From Yamagishiella unicocca (Eukaryota; Chlorophyta; Chlorophyceae; Chlamydomonadales; Volvocaceae): 64,000 bases of DNA. Below the pieces are notes generated by a model, which searched no databases, was not told where the DNA came from, and saw nothing but the letters and a program-made list of their open reading frames with translations. The stretch covers positions 186,001-250,000 of the forward strand of contig BDSL01000086.1 in the NCBI GenBank assembly GCA_003116995.1, given 5' to 3'. Of this stretch, positions 35,827-62,100 are shown in pieces (positions within the stretch are counted from its first letter, which is position 1; every line of letters begins with the position of its first letter). The position numbers and the translations under genes are program-made.

Positions 35827-37803
35827 CTTCAGGTCTATTCCGCGTGCAGCCGTACGTGGTGTGTGTAGTCGCCTGCCAGCAGCGCCGCGAGTGATGTGTC
35901 CCGGGAGATGAAGGTCGATACGTACGTACACCTAGTGCTGGCGTCTCGTACGGTATGGTACGGGGAGATCACGGACATGGGCCCCCCCTCTTGTCCTGGG
36001 CTCTGCCGGGCTCGCCCGGGCTTGAGGCCAATATCCTGTGATGGGTGTTGTACATTCGTGTCCGACGTATGATCGATGGCCTGATGTCGTTTTAATACTC
36101 GCATTCTGATGTCGTTTTAATGGGAAAAGGGTGACTTGCGACAGATTAGTAACGGCGCCTTCACCTCGTACGAGCGGGGTTCCCTTTGCTGGCCGGTTGC
36201 TTGGGTGGGGCGTTCTTTTGCGGGCGGGTGGGGCCTAGGGCGCATCGGTCCTGGCTGTTGGCTGCTCTCGCCGGGTTGTCAGGTTTTATTTATTCCGCCG
36301 CCTTCGGCGCGGCGGCGTTTCCTTTTTTCCTGTCCATTTTGTGGCGTCTGTTGGCTGCTAGCGTTCGGTGTGGTCTCCTGGCTCCCCCCTCTTGTCCTGG
36401 TTTTACCCGGCGTCTATTGCGCTTTTCAAGTAAGGCTTGCCTGTGCCCTTGGGGGCGTCTGCTGGGTTCCGCACTGTTCCGCCCTGGCTGACGTGTGGTG
36501 CGGCGCGACCTGGGTCACTCTTCTTTATCTTGGGTTCGCCCGGGCTTGAGGACACTGTACCTTTATGTTATACTATTTTAAAATACTAAAATGAAGGATT
36601 AGAGCCTTCGCTCTGTCGGCCGGCTCATCAGTACTTCGGACCTCGCCACTGCGCACGGTTCCGTGTTGGCTCCGTCGTGACATGTACGTCGCGTGGGAGC
36701 TCATAACGACGTCTCATGACGCCATGACGTCATGCTGGTCGTACCCTATCACGGTCAAGGGCTCAAGGCGATGCCGTGGGGCCGCCACAAGCCGCCCTAG
36801 TGTGGGTCCCAATCGCTAGCTCTAGCAGCTAATGTGAAGAGTACTTGAGTTCCAGGCGTCAGGTGTTCGTTGTCGGTCGTGCGGTAGTTGGAGTGTTGGG
36901 CAGCTGGAGAGTTGGGTCGCCAGCTCGTGACGCTTCGGGACCCTTATTGCGCGATGCACTTGTTGTGGACCGAGCAATCGTGCAACAATAAACGAGACAG
37001 CGGCTCTTGGGCCCCCACCTAGGTGACAGGGCCTTAAGCTAGTCGTTCTGCGAACGGCGCCATTAAAATGTGGTCTCTTGTTGAAAAAACGTACGTCCCC
37101 TACCGGCGGAGTAGAAATATGTACGATGTTGAACCTTTCATGTGCCTTTAAATGTACGCTAACTAGCAGGCATCCATTGGGCGCCACTGCCGCAGTAATG
37201 GTCTTTCCAGCGTCTTTCACTATATATCTAAGCCTTTTTGCCATGGAAGTCAGCATCCATAATCGCCTACCCTTCTTACCGATCATTACTGTGACACGAG
37301 TAGGATGCAAAGGTGCTCCTAGGAGGCTGCATTTTACGTGTTACAGGGAGCATGGCCGACTCAACGATGCGTCGGCGGTCGCGGTCGCGGGTGGGTTGCC
37401 GGCGCTTCCGGCCACGCCTCCCGACCTGTCCCGCGCATCAGCCAGAACATGAGCCGGGATATGAGCTGGAGCAAGCGCCAGCCGCGGACAAGGCCCCCCG
37501 TGGGAGGCCCGGCCGGGCCGGGCCCGGCCCCATAAACCACTGCCGTGCCGCGCTGCGTATGGTGGACAGTAGGCCGAGAAAAGCTACCCTGATGCCGCGA
37601 CGGTTAGCGGCAGGGAATGCAGCGCCGAGCCCTCGCATCGCGGCCCTGCTTGGAGCTGATGGCCCCCGCCCCGCACTCAAGGCCATCCCTTCCCACACGC
37701 CTCGCCTCTGTGCTGCTGGTCGTGCACGTCCTGCCCGCCACCGCGATGCATGACCCCTCCCTGCATGACCCCTGCCGCCATACGGGCTATATTGACTAGG
37801 CCC
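35827..37803. other. Unclassified repeat-like DNA and GTPase 3' flank
   Basis: A 16-base direct repeat (CTGATGTCGTTTTAAT) occurs twice at about 36,080-36,118. Related pairs TTGTCCTGG and GCCCGGGCTTGAGG recur about 400-540 bases apart (near 36,000 and 36,390-36,550). A GC-rich palindromic stretch lies at about 36,295-36,315. From about 37,300 the sequence regains host composition and probably contains the 3' UTR of the minus-strand GTPase gene; a minus-strand TGTAA lies near 37,341. No gene is supported. Confidence 0.45.
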
Positions 37804-40800
37804 CTAGCTGAAGAATGTGAGCACCGGCGGCTTCCCGCCTGTCCCCTCGCGCTGCTGTTCCTGCTGCACCAGCAGCAGGTCAGCTTGGCGCTGCTGCTGC
37901 TGCTGGTCGGCCTGCTGCCGCTGCTGCTGCGCCTGCGCCCGCTGCTGCGCCTGCAGGGCCTGTCGCGCCTGCGCCCTCGCCCTCAGCGTACGTATGATCA
38001 CGAGCTGCAGCTGCGGGATGCCCTCGTGACTCAGCGATGAGATGCGGGACGCACCGGGCAGCCGGGCTGCCATCTCCACCGCAGTCAACGCCTCCTCCGC
38101 CTCCCCCGCCACCTCCTTTTCCTGCGGCCGGTCAGCGGCGGCGGCGGCGGCGGTTCGCTGGCGGATGAGCTCGTCGGCCTCCGAGAATATCCCCTGCAGC
38201 GGGGGGGGGGCGTCAGCGGACGAATGGCATGGGTGCAGGTGGTGGTGGGGGGAGGAGGGCCCACAGGGACGAGCTAGACGCGCCTGCGTCGTGCAAGTGC
38301 TACAGCAGGGCTGCTTCCCAGTCCTGACGCCGCTAACGTCTCCCTTGTCACCCCTCACGCCCCTCTGGTCGCCTCGGTGAGTGCACCGCTACGTCATTTC
38401 ATTCCGCATCGCCCACGCCGCCGCCAAGGCGTCACCCATTGGCGTCTTCCCTAACCCCTCCCATTGAGCCTCCCAGCTGCAGCCAGCCAGTAATCGGCTA
38501 CAGCCAGCAGCAGCCAGCAGCAGCCAGCTACAGCCAGCTACAGCCAGCAGCAGCCAGCCAGTTGCCGGCTGCCTGCCACTCGGATATAGGGCTGTGTCGC
38601 CCCCCCCTAGCCCCCGCACCTCCAGCATATCGGCCTTGGACAGCACGTCAATCCATGGGCGGTCGGGGAAGCGAGCCCGTACCTCACTGGGGCACGAGGG
38701 TGGAGGCAGTGGGGGGGCGGGGACGGGAGGGGAGGGGGTAACTGGCGTTAGCAGGCCGGCCGTACGAAGCCCACGGCAGCCGCACCACCGTCATTACCAG
38801 CAGCAGCAGCAGTAGTCACGTCAGGCCGAACCGCAGCAGCGACAGCGCACCAACAACGATGCCCCCGAATGCAGAGCCACCTGATCGCCAGCACTTGCCC
38901 CCGCACCAAACCGCCCATCCCAGCCCCGCTCTCCCGTCCCTTCTTACCCCTCCCCCGCTCGCCCCGTTTCATCACCCCCCCCTACTTGTCCCTCCCACCT
39001 GCGCACGGCCCACTGGTCCGCAACGCTGGTGCCGCACTCCTCCGTCAGGTCTGTCACAAACAGTACGGCGGTGTCCAGGCAGCCCAGGGCCGCCAGCGTG
39101 AGCTGCTCCATGCGGTTGCGCTCATTATCTGGGCGGTGCAGCAGGCCCGGAGTGTCGGTCACCTGGGTGGACAGGGGGGAGGGGCGGGGAGGGGAGGGGG
39201 GCATAGTAACCGGTTACGTGACACGGATGGGATGCGGTAGCTGGCGCATTGTGTCTTGTGTGGCGGAAGGGTGGCGGGCGCGGGGGAAAGGGAGAGCGAC
39301 GTGCGGGTGCGGCAACTCGGCCGGTCGGTTGTTCGGCGGAGCTGGAGCAGCTGGAGCAGCGGGTGGAGTTGTGGCGGGGTGTGTTGGGAGCCGCTCCGGA
39401 CAGCACCGTCCGCACCTCCTGTCACGCCCAGTGACCCCCGCGCGGCCGGTGTTGCTAGTGGCCCGCCCAACCCCGCCCCGCCCTGCGCCCCGCTCTCAAG
39501 CGCTGCTCGCCTGGTGCTTCTGCGCATCCAGGTAGAAGTGGCCCATCTTGATGGAGCGGGTGGTGAAGGGGTAGTTGCACACCTGAGGGGGGGGAGGAGG
39601 AGGGCGCAGCGCGGGAGGCAGGCGGGGGGGTCCGGGAGGAGGTGGGAGGGTGCGGCGTGAGGTGTGATACTGCAGTGTGGTGTATTGAGGTCCCCAGGCG
39701 CCCGGGCTTGGACGGCCGGGTCCGGGGCAAGGAGGAGGTGCGATGATGCAGACGGCTGAGAGGAGACCCATGGGTCGGCAGGTGGCGGTGCCGCAGGTGG
39801 CGGTGCGGTGGCGACATACGGCCCCGCTCGCGCATCTCCGTCACGGAGGGACCGGCACACCCCTCTAATGTGCCCCCTGCCCCCCCGCGTCTCGCCCCCT
39901 GCCTCATCCCTGCCGCCCCGCCCCTTCGGCGCCTCGGCCCCCGCCCCGCCAGCTGGCCGCACCTCCGGAGTGCCGCTGGACAGGATGTTGACCAGGCTGC
40001 TCTTGCCCACGTTGGGGGCGCCCACCAGCGCCAGCGTGGGCAGCGAGGTGTCCAGGGAGGGCAGCGACCGGAGCTTCTTGGCGATCTCCTTGAGCGCCTC
40101 CACGTGACTGGTGGCGCGGGGACAGGGGCAGGGCGGTTGGGGCGGGGCAGGGCGGTTGGGGCGGGGCAGGGCGGTTGGGGCGGTTGGGGCGGGGCAGGGT
40201 GCAGGGCGGTTGGGGCGGTTGGGGCGGTTGGGGCGGGGCAGGGCGGTTGGGGCGGTTGGGGCGGGGCAGGGTGCAGGGCGGTTGGGGCGGTTGGGGCGGG
40301 GCAGGGTGCAGGGCGGTTGGGGCGCCGTTTCAAAGGGGTTGTGCCGTTATGGCCGGGTCCTGTCTCCGTCGCAAAACTGCACCCTTCCTCGCCTACCCAG
40401 CCAGCCATCCACGACCACCCAGCCAGCCAGCCAGCCAGCCACCCACCCAGCCATCCACTCAGCCGGCCAGCAACGACCAGCCAGCCAGCCAGCCAGCCAG
40501 CCAACCAGCCACAACCAGCCACCCAGCCAGCCAGCCACGACCACCCACCGCGCGCCTCCCGAGAAGACCGCCTCGATGGCCGCCGCACCCTCCTCGGACA
40601 TGGCCGCAGCAGTGGCCTTGTTGGCCGCGTTGGCGGCTCTGCTGGCTGCGCCCTTGCCCACCTCCTGCGGCGCCGCAGAGAACGCCGCAGAGGAGGCGAG
40701 GCAGGGGCAGGGGTGGGGGCAGGGGTGGGGGCAGGGGTGGGGGCAGGGGTGGGGGCAGGGGTGGGGGCAGGGGTGGGGGCAGGGGTGGGGGCAGGGGGGA

Positions 40801-42800
40801 TCAAGGCCGCGCAGTCAGCAACACAGCACGTGAAAGTCCGGGCGCATGTCATATAATGTCATTTCATATCATATGACATCTCGTATCATATCATATCATG
40901 TCGCCAGCTCTCGAGCGAATCAACCGTTCTTGCCTTGCGCCACCCTACCCCACCCCACTTGGCCTCCTCCCCGGGCCCTCCTCCCTGGGCCCTCCTGCCC
41001 GCCCCCTCCGCCCCACCTGCACTGCCTTCCGCAGCCGGTCCACTCGCTGCAGCGCGGCCTTGTACGACACGTCCCCCACCGTCAGCGCCAGCAGCGCCGC
41101 CTCGAACGAGTGCAGGCGTTCCGGAGCCGGGAAGGCCGCCACGTAGCGGCTCAGCGGCACCGACAGCTCCTTCATCAGGACGTCCAGCCGCTTGGCGGCG
41201 CGGTTGCGCTCCTTGTCGGCCTCGTTCCGGATGCCTGGGGGCGGGGGGGGCCATACGAACCGTGGGAGTTACATAACAGAAGCCGTAGACTCGACGGTTG
41301 ATGGTGTAGAGGCGGGTGAAGTCGGGGGGGCGGGGGGGCGGAAGGGGGCACGTTTGATGTGCGCGTCATGTGGCCCCCGATGACGTCATTTCCGTACGAC
41401 CGCGGGCTTGACTGGACCCGCCAGCAACCTCTCCTTCCCCTCCCCTTCCCGTCGCTGGCCGCGCTGGATCACTCCGCCCCTCCTCACGCTCTTCCTTGCA
41501 CCACCCAAACCGCTCCTCATCCGCAGCTGCACATTTACCGGGTGGGCCCCCCTCCCCTCCCCGGGCCCCGCCCCGGCCCCCTTGCACCTCGAGACGTCTG
41601 TCCTACACGGATTCTTTCGTACACGGGTTTTGCTTGTAACCCAGCCCCCCGTCCGGGCCCCGCCACCTGCCTGCCGAGGGCACCACCTTGGAGGACCGCT
41701 TGCGAGCGCTCTTGAGCTGCTCCGCCGCCGAAATGACGTGAGGCACTCCCTGGAGCTGGCCTGAGGGGGGGGGATGTAGGTGGAGGTGCGGCGGCGGGGT
41801 TGGCGCGGTCTGGGGTCGTCGTGTCCCGAGTGGGAGGGGCACAGCCGCCGGTGTGTGAGAGGGCGGTTTGGCGGTCACAGCAGCGCTTGGTGAGGTGAAA
41901 GTGGAGGAGTGGGTGAAGGGGATGCCTGGCTCTTCCCCCTCGCCTCGCTGCCGCCGAGGAGGGAACCCCCTGTTTGCCGCCGCGTGGCTCAAAATCTGCC
42001 GGGCGCAGAGTGTCAAAAAGACTGCCAAACGACGTATGCGCAGGCTCACTTACTCCACAGCCCCCGAGGCCAACAGAGAGCCGGTGGGTGCCGATGAGTG
42101 CTGGTGGGTGCTGGTGGGCGCCGGTGGGTGCTGGTGGGTGCTGGTGGGTGCTGGTGGGTGCTGGTGGGTGCTGGTGGGTGCTGGTGGGTGTCGGCAACGG
42201 CGAAGCCCACCCACCTACGAAACGCCGCCGCCGCTCCACCTCCCGCTCCTCCTCGGCCGACCCCTCCTGGGCCGACTCCTCATCGCCCTCGCCCTCCAGC
42301 TCAGTGGCAGCTACCCCGGGCCGCGAGGAGGCGGCGGGGGGGGCGGCGGACGGACGCGGCGGCCGTGCGGTGTCAGCGGCGGCGGACCGGGCGTGCGCCA
42401 GCGCGTCGTGCGCCGCTGCGGCGGCCCGCTCCAGGGCCGTCATCCGGTGCCGCCCGGCTTTGAAGCGCAACGGAGTCGCCGCGGAGCTTGCTGATGATGC
42501 CGCTGCGGCTGACGTGGATTGGGATGAGGTCGCGGAGGCACCAGCTGAGCTGGCATGGCTGGCGGCGGCGGCGGATGTGGCCAGGCGTCGGGGCAGGACG
42601 GTGGCGTGGCGGTGCAGGGCTGGTGCGCAGCGGGGGCTGCATGATGCCGAGCTGGTGGCGCGAGTGTCCGCGTTGGCGCAGGAGCCGGGGAACGGCGGCG
42701 TATGGCCCCGCTGCAAAGAACAGAGTGCCTGGGCCCCGGAGGGGCAGGAGCAGCGGCAGTGGAAGCGTTGCATAAGGGCGGCCGAGCGCGTCACGGCCAT
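37804..42800 (-). CDS. NOG1-family organellar GTPase (PDE318-like), 615 aa, 9 exons
   Basis: The model is a predicted plastid or mitochondrial ribosome-associated GTPase related to Arabidopsis PDE318 (At1g80770). Exons, all in phase (1,848 nt), are 42800-42215, 41760-41671, 41234-41017, 40664-40549, 40107-39963, 39582-39511, 39162-38999, 38686-38620 and 38193-37804. The N-terminus is an Arg/Ser/Ala-rich targeting sequence. The NOG1 helical domain follows (GIRNEADKERNRAAKRLDVL). Then come G1 GAPNVGKSSL, a G2 region NYPFTTRSIKMG, G3 DTPGLL and G4 SKADML. The C-terminus is a Gln/Arg/Ala-rich helix not typical of the family. Introns 2 and 6 fit only with GC donors (AG|GCAGGT, AG|GCGAGC). Several introns hold G-rich or CAGC-type minisatellites. 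Confidence 0.88.
38490..38570. repeat. CAGCCAGCAG-type short repeat in GTPase intron
   Basis: CAGCCAGCAG and CAGCTACAGC words repeat irregularly in the intron between 38,194 and 38,619. Confidence 0.75.
40118..40330. repeat. G-rich minisatellite (GGGGCGGTTG type)
   Basis: Interleaved GGGGCGGTTG and GGGGCAGGGCGGTT units fill much of the intron upstream (in gene orientation) of the P-loop exon. The plus strand is a dense G-run tract. Confidence 0.85.
40395..40548. repeat. CCAGCCAG/CCACC tetranucleotide-type repeat
   Basis: Repeated CAGC, CCAG and CCAC words run from here up to the exon boundary at 40,549, in the same intron as the G-rich minisatellite. Confidence 0.8.
40698..40800. repeat. 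12-bp G-rich tandem repeat, about 8-9 copies
   Basis: The unit GGGTGGGGGCAG recurs eight or nine times, almost without change, in the GTPase intron 40,665-41,016. Confidence 0.9.
42090..42190. repeat. 10-bp tandem repeat (GGTGGGTGCT), about 10 copies
   Basis: Decamer repeats, with one GGCGCC variant, lie within the first GTPase intron just past its donor at 42,214. Confidence 0.9.
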
Positions 42801-43566
42801 CGCTTATATGAATGCGCAATTTTGTATATGCTCGTGCTTACCCTCATTGCCGTGACGACCGTCGTGCGTACGCTGGAACGATGGGAGTGCGCGAGCTGGC
42901 ACCACATACACCTCCGCCCAACGCGCAGGTCACCTTTCTAGAAGATACTATTTCTAGATTAACGCGGACTGTTGTATATCTGGCTGGCCTGTGCAGGAAA
43001 TGCACGCGAAGGCGGCGGCCGGGACGCCAGCTTGTCAATTAGTTGTAAATTCCTACTTGTGATGAAAGTAAGGATATGCAAGCTTGTTGAATTTCACTTG
43101 CGGCCTTCCTATTTCAATAAAGAGGACATAATTCAGCTCCGCTTGGCTCACGGAAGACCCACAAATATTAATTTGTTAATATTGGTATTATTTACACACG
43201 CCTACTGTCATAGGGTAGGGAAATCGGTTGCGAAAAGTGGCCCGACCGTCCTCAAGATCCACAGCACGGATCCTGTGCACGCACATCGCACAAATTTCTT
43301 GGAAAACTTCGCACATACGCCAAACGTAGATGCATATAAAACAAGCTGGTCAATTATAAAATATCCGTCGTGGGCTGTCAGCCTACTGCACACAGTAAGC
43401 TCGTCCGACAGCTTTCCTGCGCTAGGGCCTTTCCAACGCACGACCACGATTCACTACTACAACAACACACGTGCAGATGGGAACATAACGCTTAGTGACT
43501 TATGAGGCATAGGAAGCCAGCCTCTGAAGTTTTGTTCACCGTTGGTGGCGAATCCAGAGCATCTGC
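42801..43566. promoter_or_regulatory. Putative bidirectional promoter, GTPase and POLQ-type genes
   Basis: The start codons of the minus-strand GTPase (42,800) and plus-strand POLQ-type gene (43,567) are 766 bases apart and divergent. The middle (about 42,950-43,400) is markedly less GC-rich than the flanking exons. No specific element is recognised. Confidence 0.4.
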
Positions 43567-58304
<14,738 letters not shown>

Positions 58305-59109
58305 GAGCGGCGCCGTCAATGCGGTGTATCGAGGTACCGGTCGTACGGCGGCAGACAGCAGAGCGAGGCAGTTTGTTCGCATGGGCGATGTGATCAGGCT
58401 GGAGGACTTGGGTGAAAACTGACTGTGTGGAAAAGGCATTACGGTGTGCGGGAGAGTCGGCAGGGATGTGACGAGAGTTGGCAGTGATGTGATGACATGC
58501 GTGGGAACGTGGAGGCATATCGCCTACATACGATACAACTGGCAGACAGGGTCAGCTTGCGAATTGTGCGGCGCCATGGTTTTACGGTAAGGGAGGGAGC
58601 ATGAGGGAGAGGGAGTGGGCGGGACCCACAATGGGTGCCAACATGGGACCTCGGGCGGCTGCGGCTTCTGTTCCTGTGTGCATCGTATGGGAGGGAGCGG
58701 GCCCTAGGGTGAGCGCGCGCTTCTGGCTTCCACTAGTGCGGCTGCACTTGGGGTGATTGGCGACCTGCATCTGAACAAGGAAGGGGCCGCACGTGCTGCA
58801 ACTAGGCACGTCGTTCCGCAGCCACCGCGGCCTGCTTTGACGTGTTCGCAGCCGAACGGACATTATCTATATGCTGGAAAAGAGCTTACGCTTGTGGTGT
58901 TTGGCTTCGTGCTTACTATGCGCGGTGCGTTTGTTGGAGGCGTTACGCAGCCTAGGCGGCCCCTTTGGGCAACGGATCAACCCCATGCAGGTTGCGACTG
59001 TTACCGATATGTTAATCCACCATGTAAGGTACCAGACTAGCTAAAGATACCTTTAAATTAATTCACATTGACTTCATTCTAGTTATTACTGCATGTAGCG
59101 GGTGGCCGG
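58305..59109. other. Intergenic region, POLQ-type 3' flank to GT14 promoter
   Basis: The interval has no gene I can support. A TGTAA at about 59,024 is a possible poly(A) signal for the upstream gene. The 60 bases before the GT14 start are AT-rich (about 59,040-59,085). Confidence 0.5.
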
Positions 59110-62100
59110 ATGAGCTTCAGGAAGTGCGCCGCGCGTGGCCGCAAGTGGTTAGCAGCGACCCTCGGGTCGATGCCGCTCCAGACGCTTGCTGCCGGTCTGG
59201 CCTTCATTGCAGGAGCGATGTTCCTCTGGGTATCCCTTCGCATGGGCTCCGTGCACGATTCGATGGACCCTGGTCTGCCTCTCGGCGCCGACGAAGCCCC
59301 TGCGGCCCAGCTTGCAGCCGGCGCCAGAAGGGCCATCGCTGAAGGCGCCAGAAGGGCCATCGCTGAAGGCGCCGGAAGGGCCATCGCTGAAGGCGCCGGA
59401 AGGGCCATCGCTGAAGGCGCCAGAAGGGCCATCGCTGAAGGCGCCGGAAGCTGGAGCGGCCCACATACGCGCACAACGGAGGCACCCGCAGCCGCCGCGT
59501 CCGACACAGCAGCAGCAGGCGCTGGCGGCGGCTGCCCTGACAGTCGGACTCCGCGGGTGGCGCTGTTGTTTCTGGTCCAGGGCGACGGCCTGCTCGCAAA
59601 CGAGGCGCTGTGGGCTGCGTTCCTGGCGGAGGCGGACAGCATGGCCCTGAGGGAGCCGGCACCAGCAGCTGCAGTGCAAGCTGCGGTGCAGGTGGACCTG
59701 GCAGGCCTGGTGGGCGGGCCCCTGAAACCGGCGCTGCAGCAGTACGACGAGATGGCCTACCAGGTGAGCCACTTATTTCGGCTGACAGGACGTGTCCCGC
59801 CGTAAGACGTCCAGGGCTTTCCGCGTAGTAGCCGGCGGTCCCTACATTTCAAGGGCAATTTCAACTGAAACGCCCCCCTTTCCCCAACGCTTCCCTCGAA
59901 TCCAGGGTTACGCCCAGCAGCACCTCCTGCCTCCGGAGCCGGGCGTACAGCACGAGACCTCTCCGCCACAACCCCCGAACCCTACACGGTTGGCTTCAGA
60001 TCGCAACCAAACCAAGGCAGCAGGGGCTCTCCGGCTCGGAACACGACCCGGATCCCTGGAACCTCCACCGCTGCTGGAGCCCCACGGCACCGCAGGCGCT
60101 AGTGACGATCATGCCAAGGGGCTTGCGACGCCGGATGCGTCCGTACTAGCGGCCGCCAGCAGGCGCATGGCGGCAGAGCTGTTCCCTGTCCGAGAGTCCT
60201 GCGGCCGGGCATCCGGTGCCGCTGCCCAGACTGTTGTCATTGCCAGTGGCAACAATGCCAGTGGCGGCAAGGGAGGGCCGAAGGCCGGGAGCGATGGCTA
60301 TGGCAGCAGCGCAGCGGATGAGACCACAGCGTACACTCTGTCAGTAGCTAGGGCGGAAGCTGATGTACGGCAAATGCTGCAGGCCGAGGTCCAGCTGATC
60401 ACCGCCGCCGCCGCCGCAACCGCCGCAGGCGAGGACCCAGGGGTCCGTCGTGCACTGTGGCGCCTGTTCTTGGGTGGCAGTGGCGGTGGCGACTCGGGCG
60501 CCGGGCTACGTGGAGGGGGTGTGCGGTGGCGGCGGCAGGGGCAGGGGCTAGACAGCGGCAGCGTGGCTCTTTCGGCGGAGCAGGCGGTCCGGAGGAAGCT
60601 GGCTCTGGCGCCGCCGGCACAGGTCAGCCGCTTTGGAGCATGGCCATGGCTCCGCCGGCACTGGCCGTGGTTGCCAAGCATGTGGCGGCGGTTGGGGGCA
60701 GCCCCAATTGAGCTAAGCGAGCGGCAAAGGCTGGCAGACGCCTGGGAGCGATGGAGCTGCCGGGGTGGGGGCGGAGCCCTGCAGTCGAAGAATACGGCAG
60801 CCACAGGTGATGTGTATGGCGGTGGCGTTAGCGGCCGTAGCGGCCTGCGGGGCAGCAGCAGCAGAGGCAACCACAGCGGGGATCGCGGCCATGCTGGGGA
60901 TCATTGTGGCGGGTGGCGGCGCTTCTTCCGGCTGTACGCCCACCTGTCGGACCCCTCGCTGCGGCTCCACCCCGGCAGCGTGCTGGGCAGCAGCGCGGTG
61001 CTGGTGCGCGGGGTCAACACCACCCGCGGATACGCGCAGCACGTGCTTGTGCAGGTGGGAGGGTGGAGGCCTTGGAGAGGGCGGGGCATTAGAGGATTGG
61101 GGCGCCGGAAAGGCACATACAGGCAACGGCTGGACAACTTGATTGCATCGGCCCTGCGAGGTTGAAGTCGGGAGGCCGGGGGAATGCAAGAATATGAAAC
61201 GACTGCAAGCAGTTGACCCATCGAGCCTCCGTGCTATTCGGTGCCCGCGGGGCGTTCCGCACACCCACACATCCCCTCCCAACCGTGGATCCGCGGATTA
61301 TCTTTTACCCCTCCCACCCGCCCTCTCAGGCGGAGCTGCGGCTGCTGGCTGCAGCCCTCGCAGATCCCCTCACGCTGCGGCTGGTGCTGCTCAGCGAGAC
61401 ATCCATCCCAGTGCGGGTAAGAGCTTTTGCCGGTGGGCACATCGGGGACTAGCAGCGCACGCCTAGCCTTGCCAGTACACCCTAGCCTAGCCTTGCGCGG
61501 CGCAGATAATGCCGGATGCGGCCGCTTTGCAGCCCCGGGACAGGAGGTGGTTCCACGGCACCTTGCAATCCCAGGTTCCTCCCGCGCCGCCCCTTGCCCC
61601 CCTCCGTGCTGTGCAGCCCGGCCCCCACGTCTGGTCCCAGCTGGTGTGGGAGCAGCGCAGCCGCTTGGACGCGTGTCGCGACGTCGACATGGACCTTCCC
61701 AGGTGGGCGGCACCACGAGAGCTGCCCCACATGCTCCTGGGCTTTACGCAGAACCTCCGCCTCCCTGACCTCAAAACTCAAGCCTACCGGTACTTGCCTG
61801 TGCGTGTTGTTCGGCTGCAGGTGGCACGCGTCCATGGCAACGCCGGAGCTGCTGCCGGGCCACTGGCGCAAGAGCTCACAGGTGGCGCCGGATGGGCGTT
61901 GCGCGGAAGGGGTGTGCGGGCGTATGCCGTCCTTGCAAACTGGGCGGAGCTTGCAGTTACACACAGGGACGAGTTAAGAAGCACAAACTGCGCATGTAAG
62001 CGTCCGTACCCGGGGCCGCCGCGGGCCGTCCACGTCACTGGTTGGTGACCCTGCCCATCCACCCCGGCGTTTGTCCTAAACGATTTTCCTTTCGTACACC

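Noticed and set aside
36136..36549. 137-codon frame rich in Trp, Cys and Phe
   Set aside because: Odd composition follows from T/G-rich repeat DNA, and no signature or splice context supports it.
39455..40856. Long frames on both strands through 39,455-40,856
   Set aside because: They are produced by stop-free G/C minisatellites and cross several GTPase splice sites; the NOG1 motifs sit in other, shorter frames.
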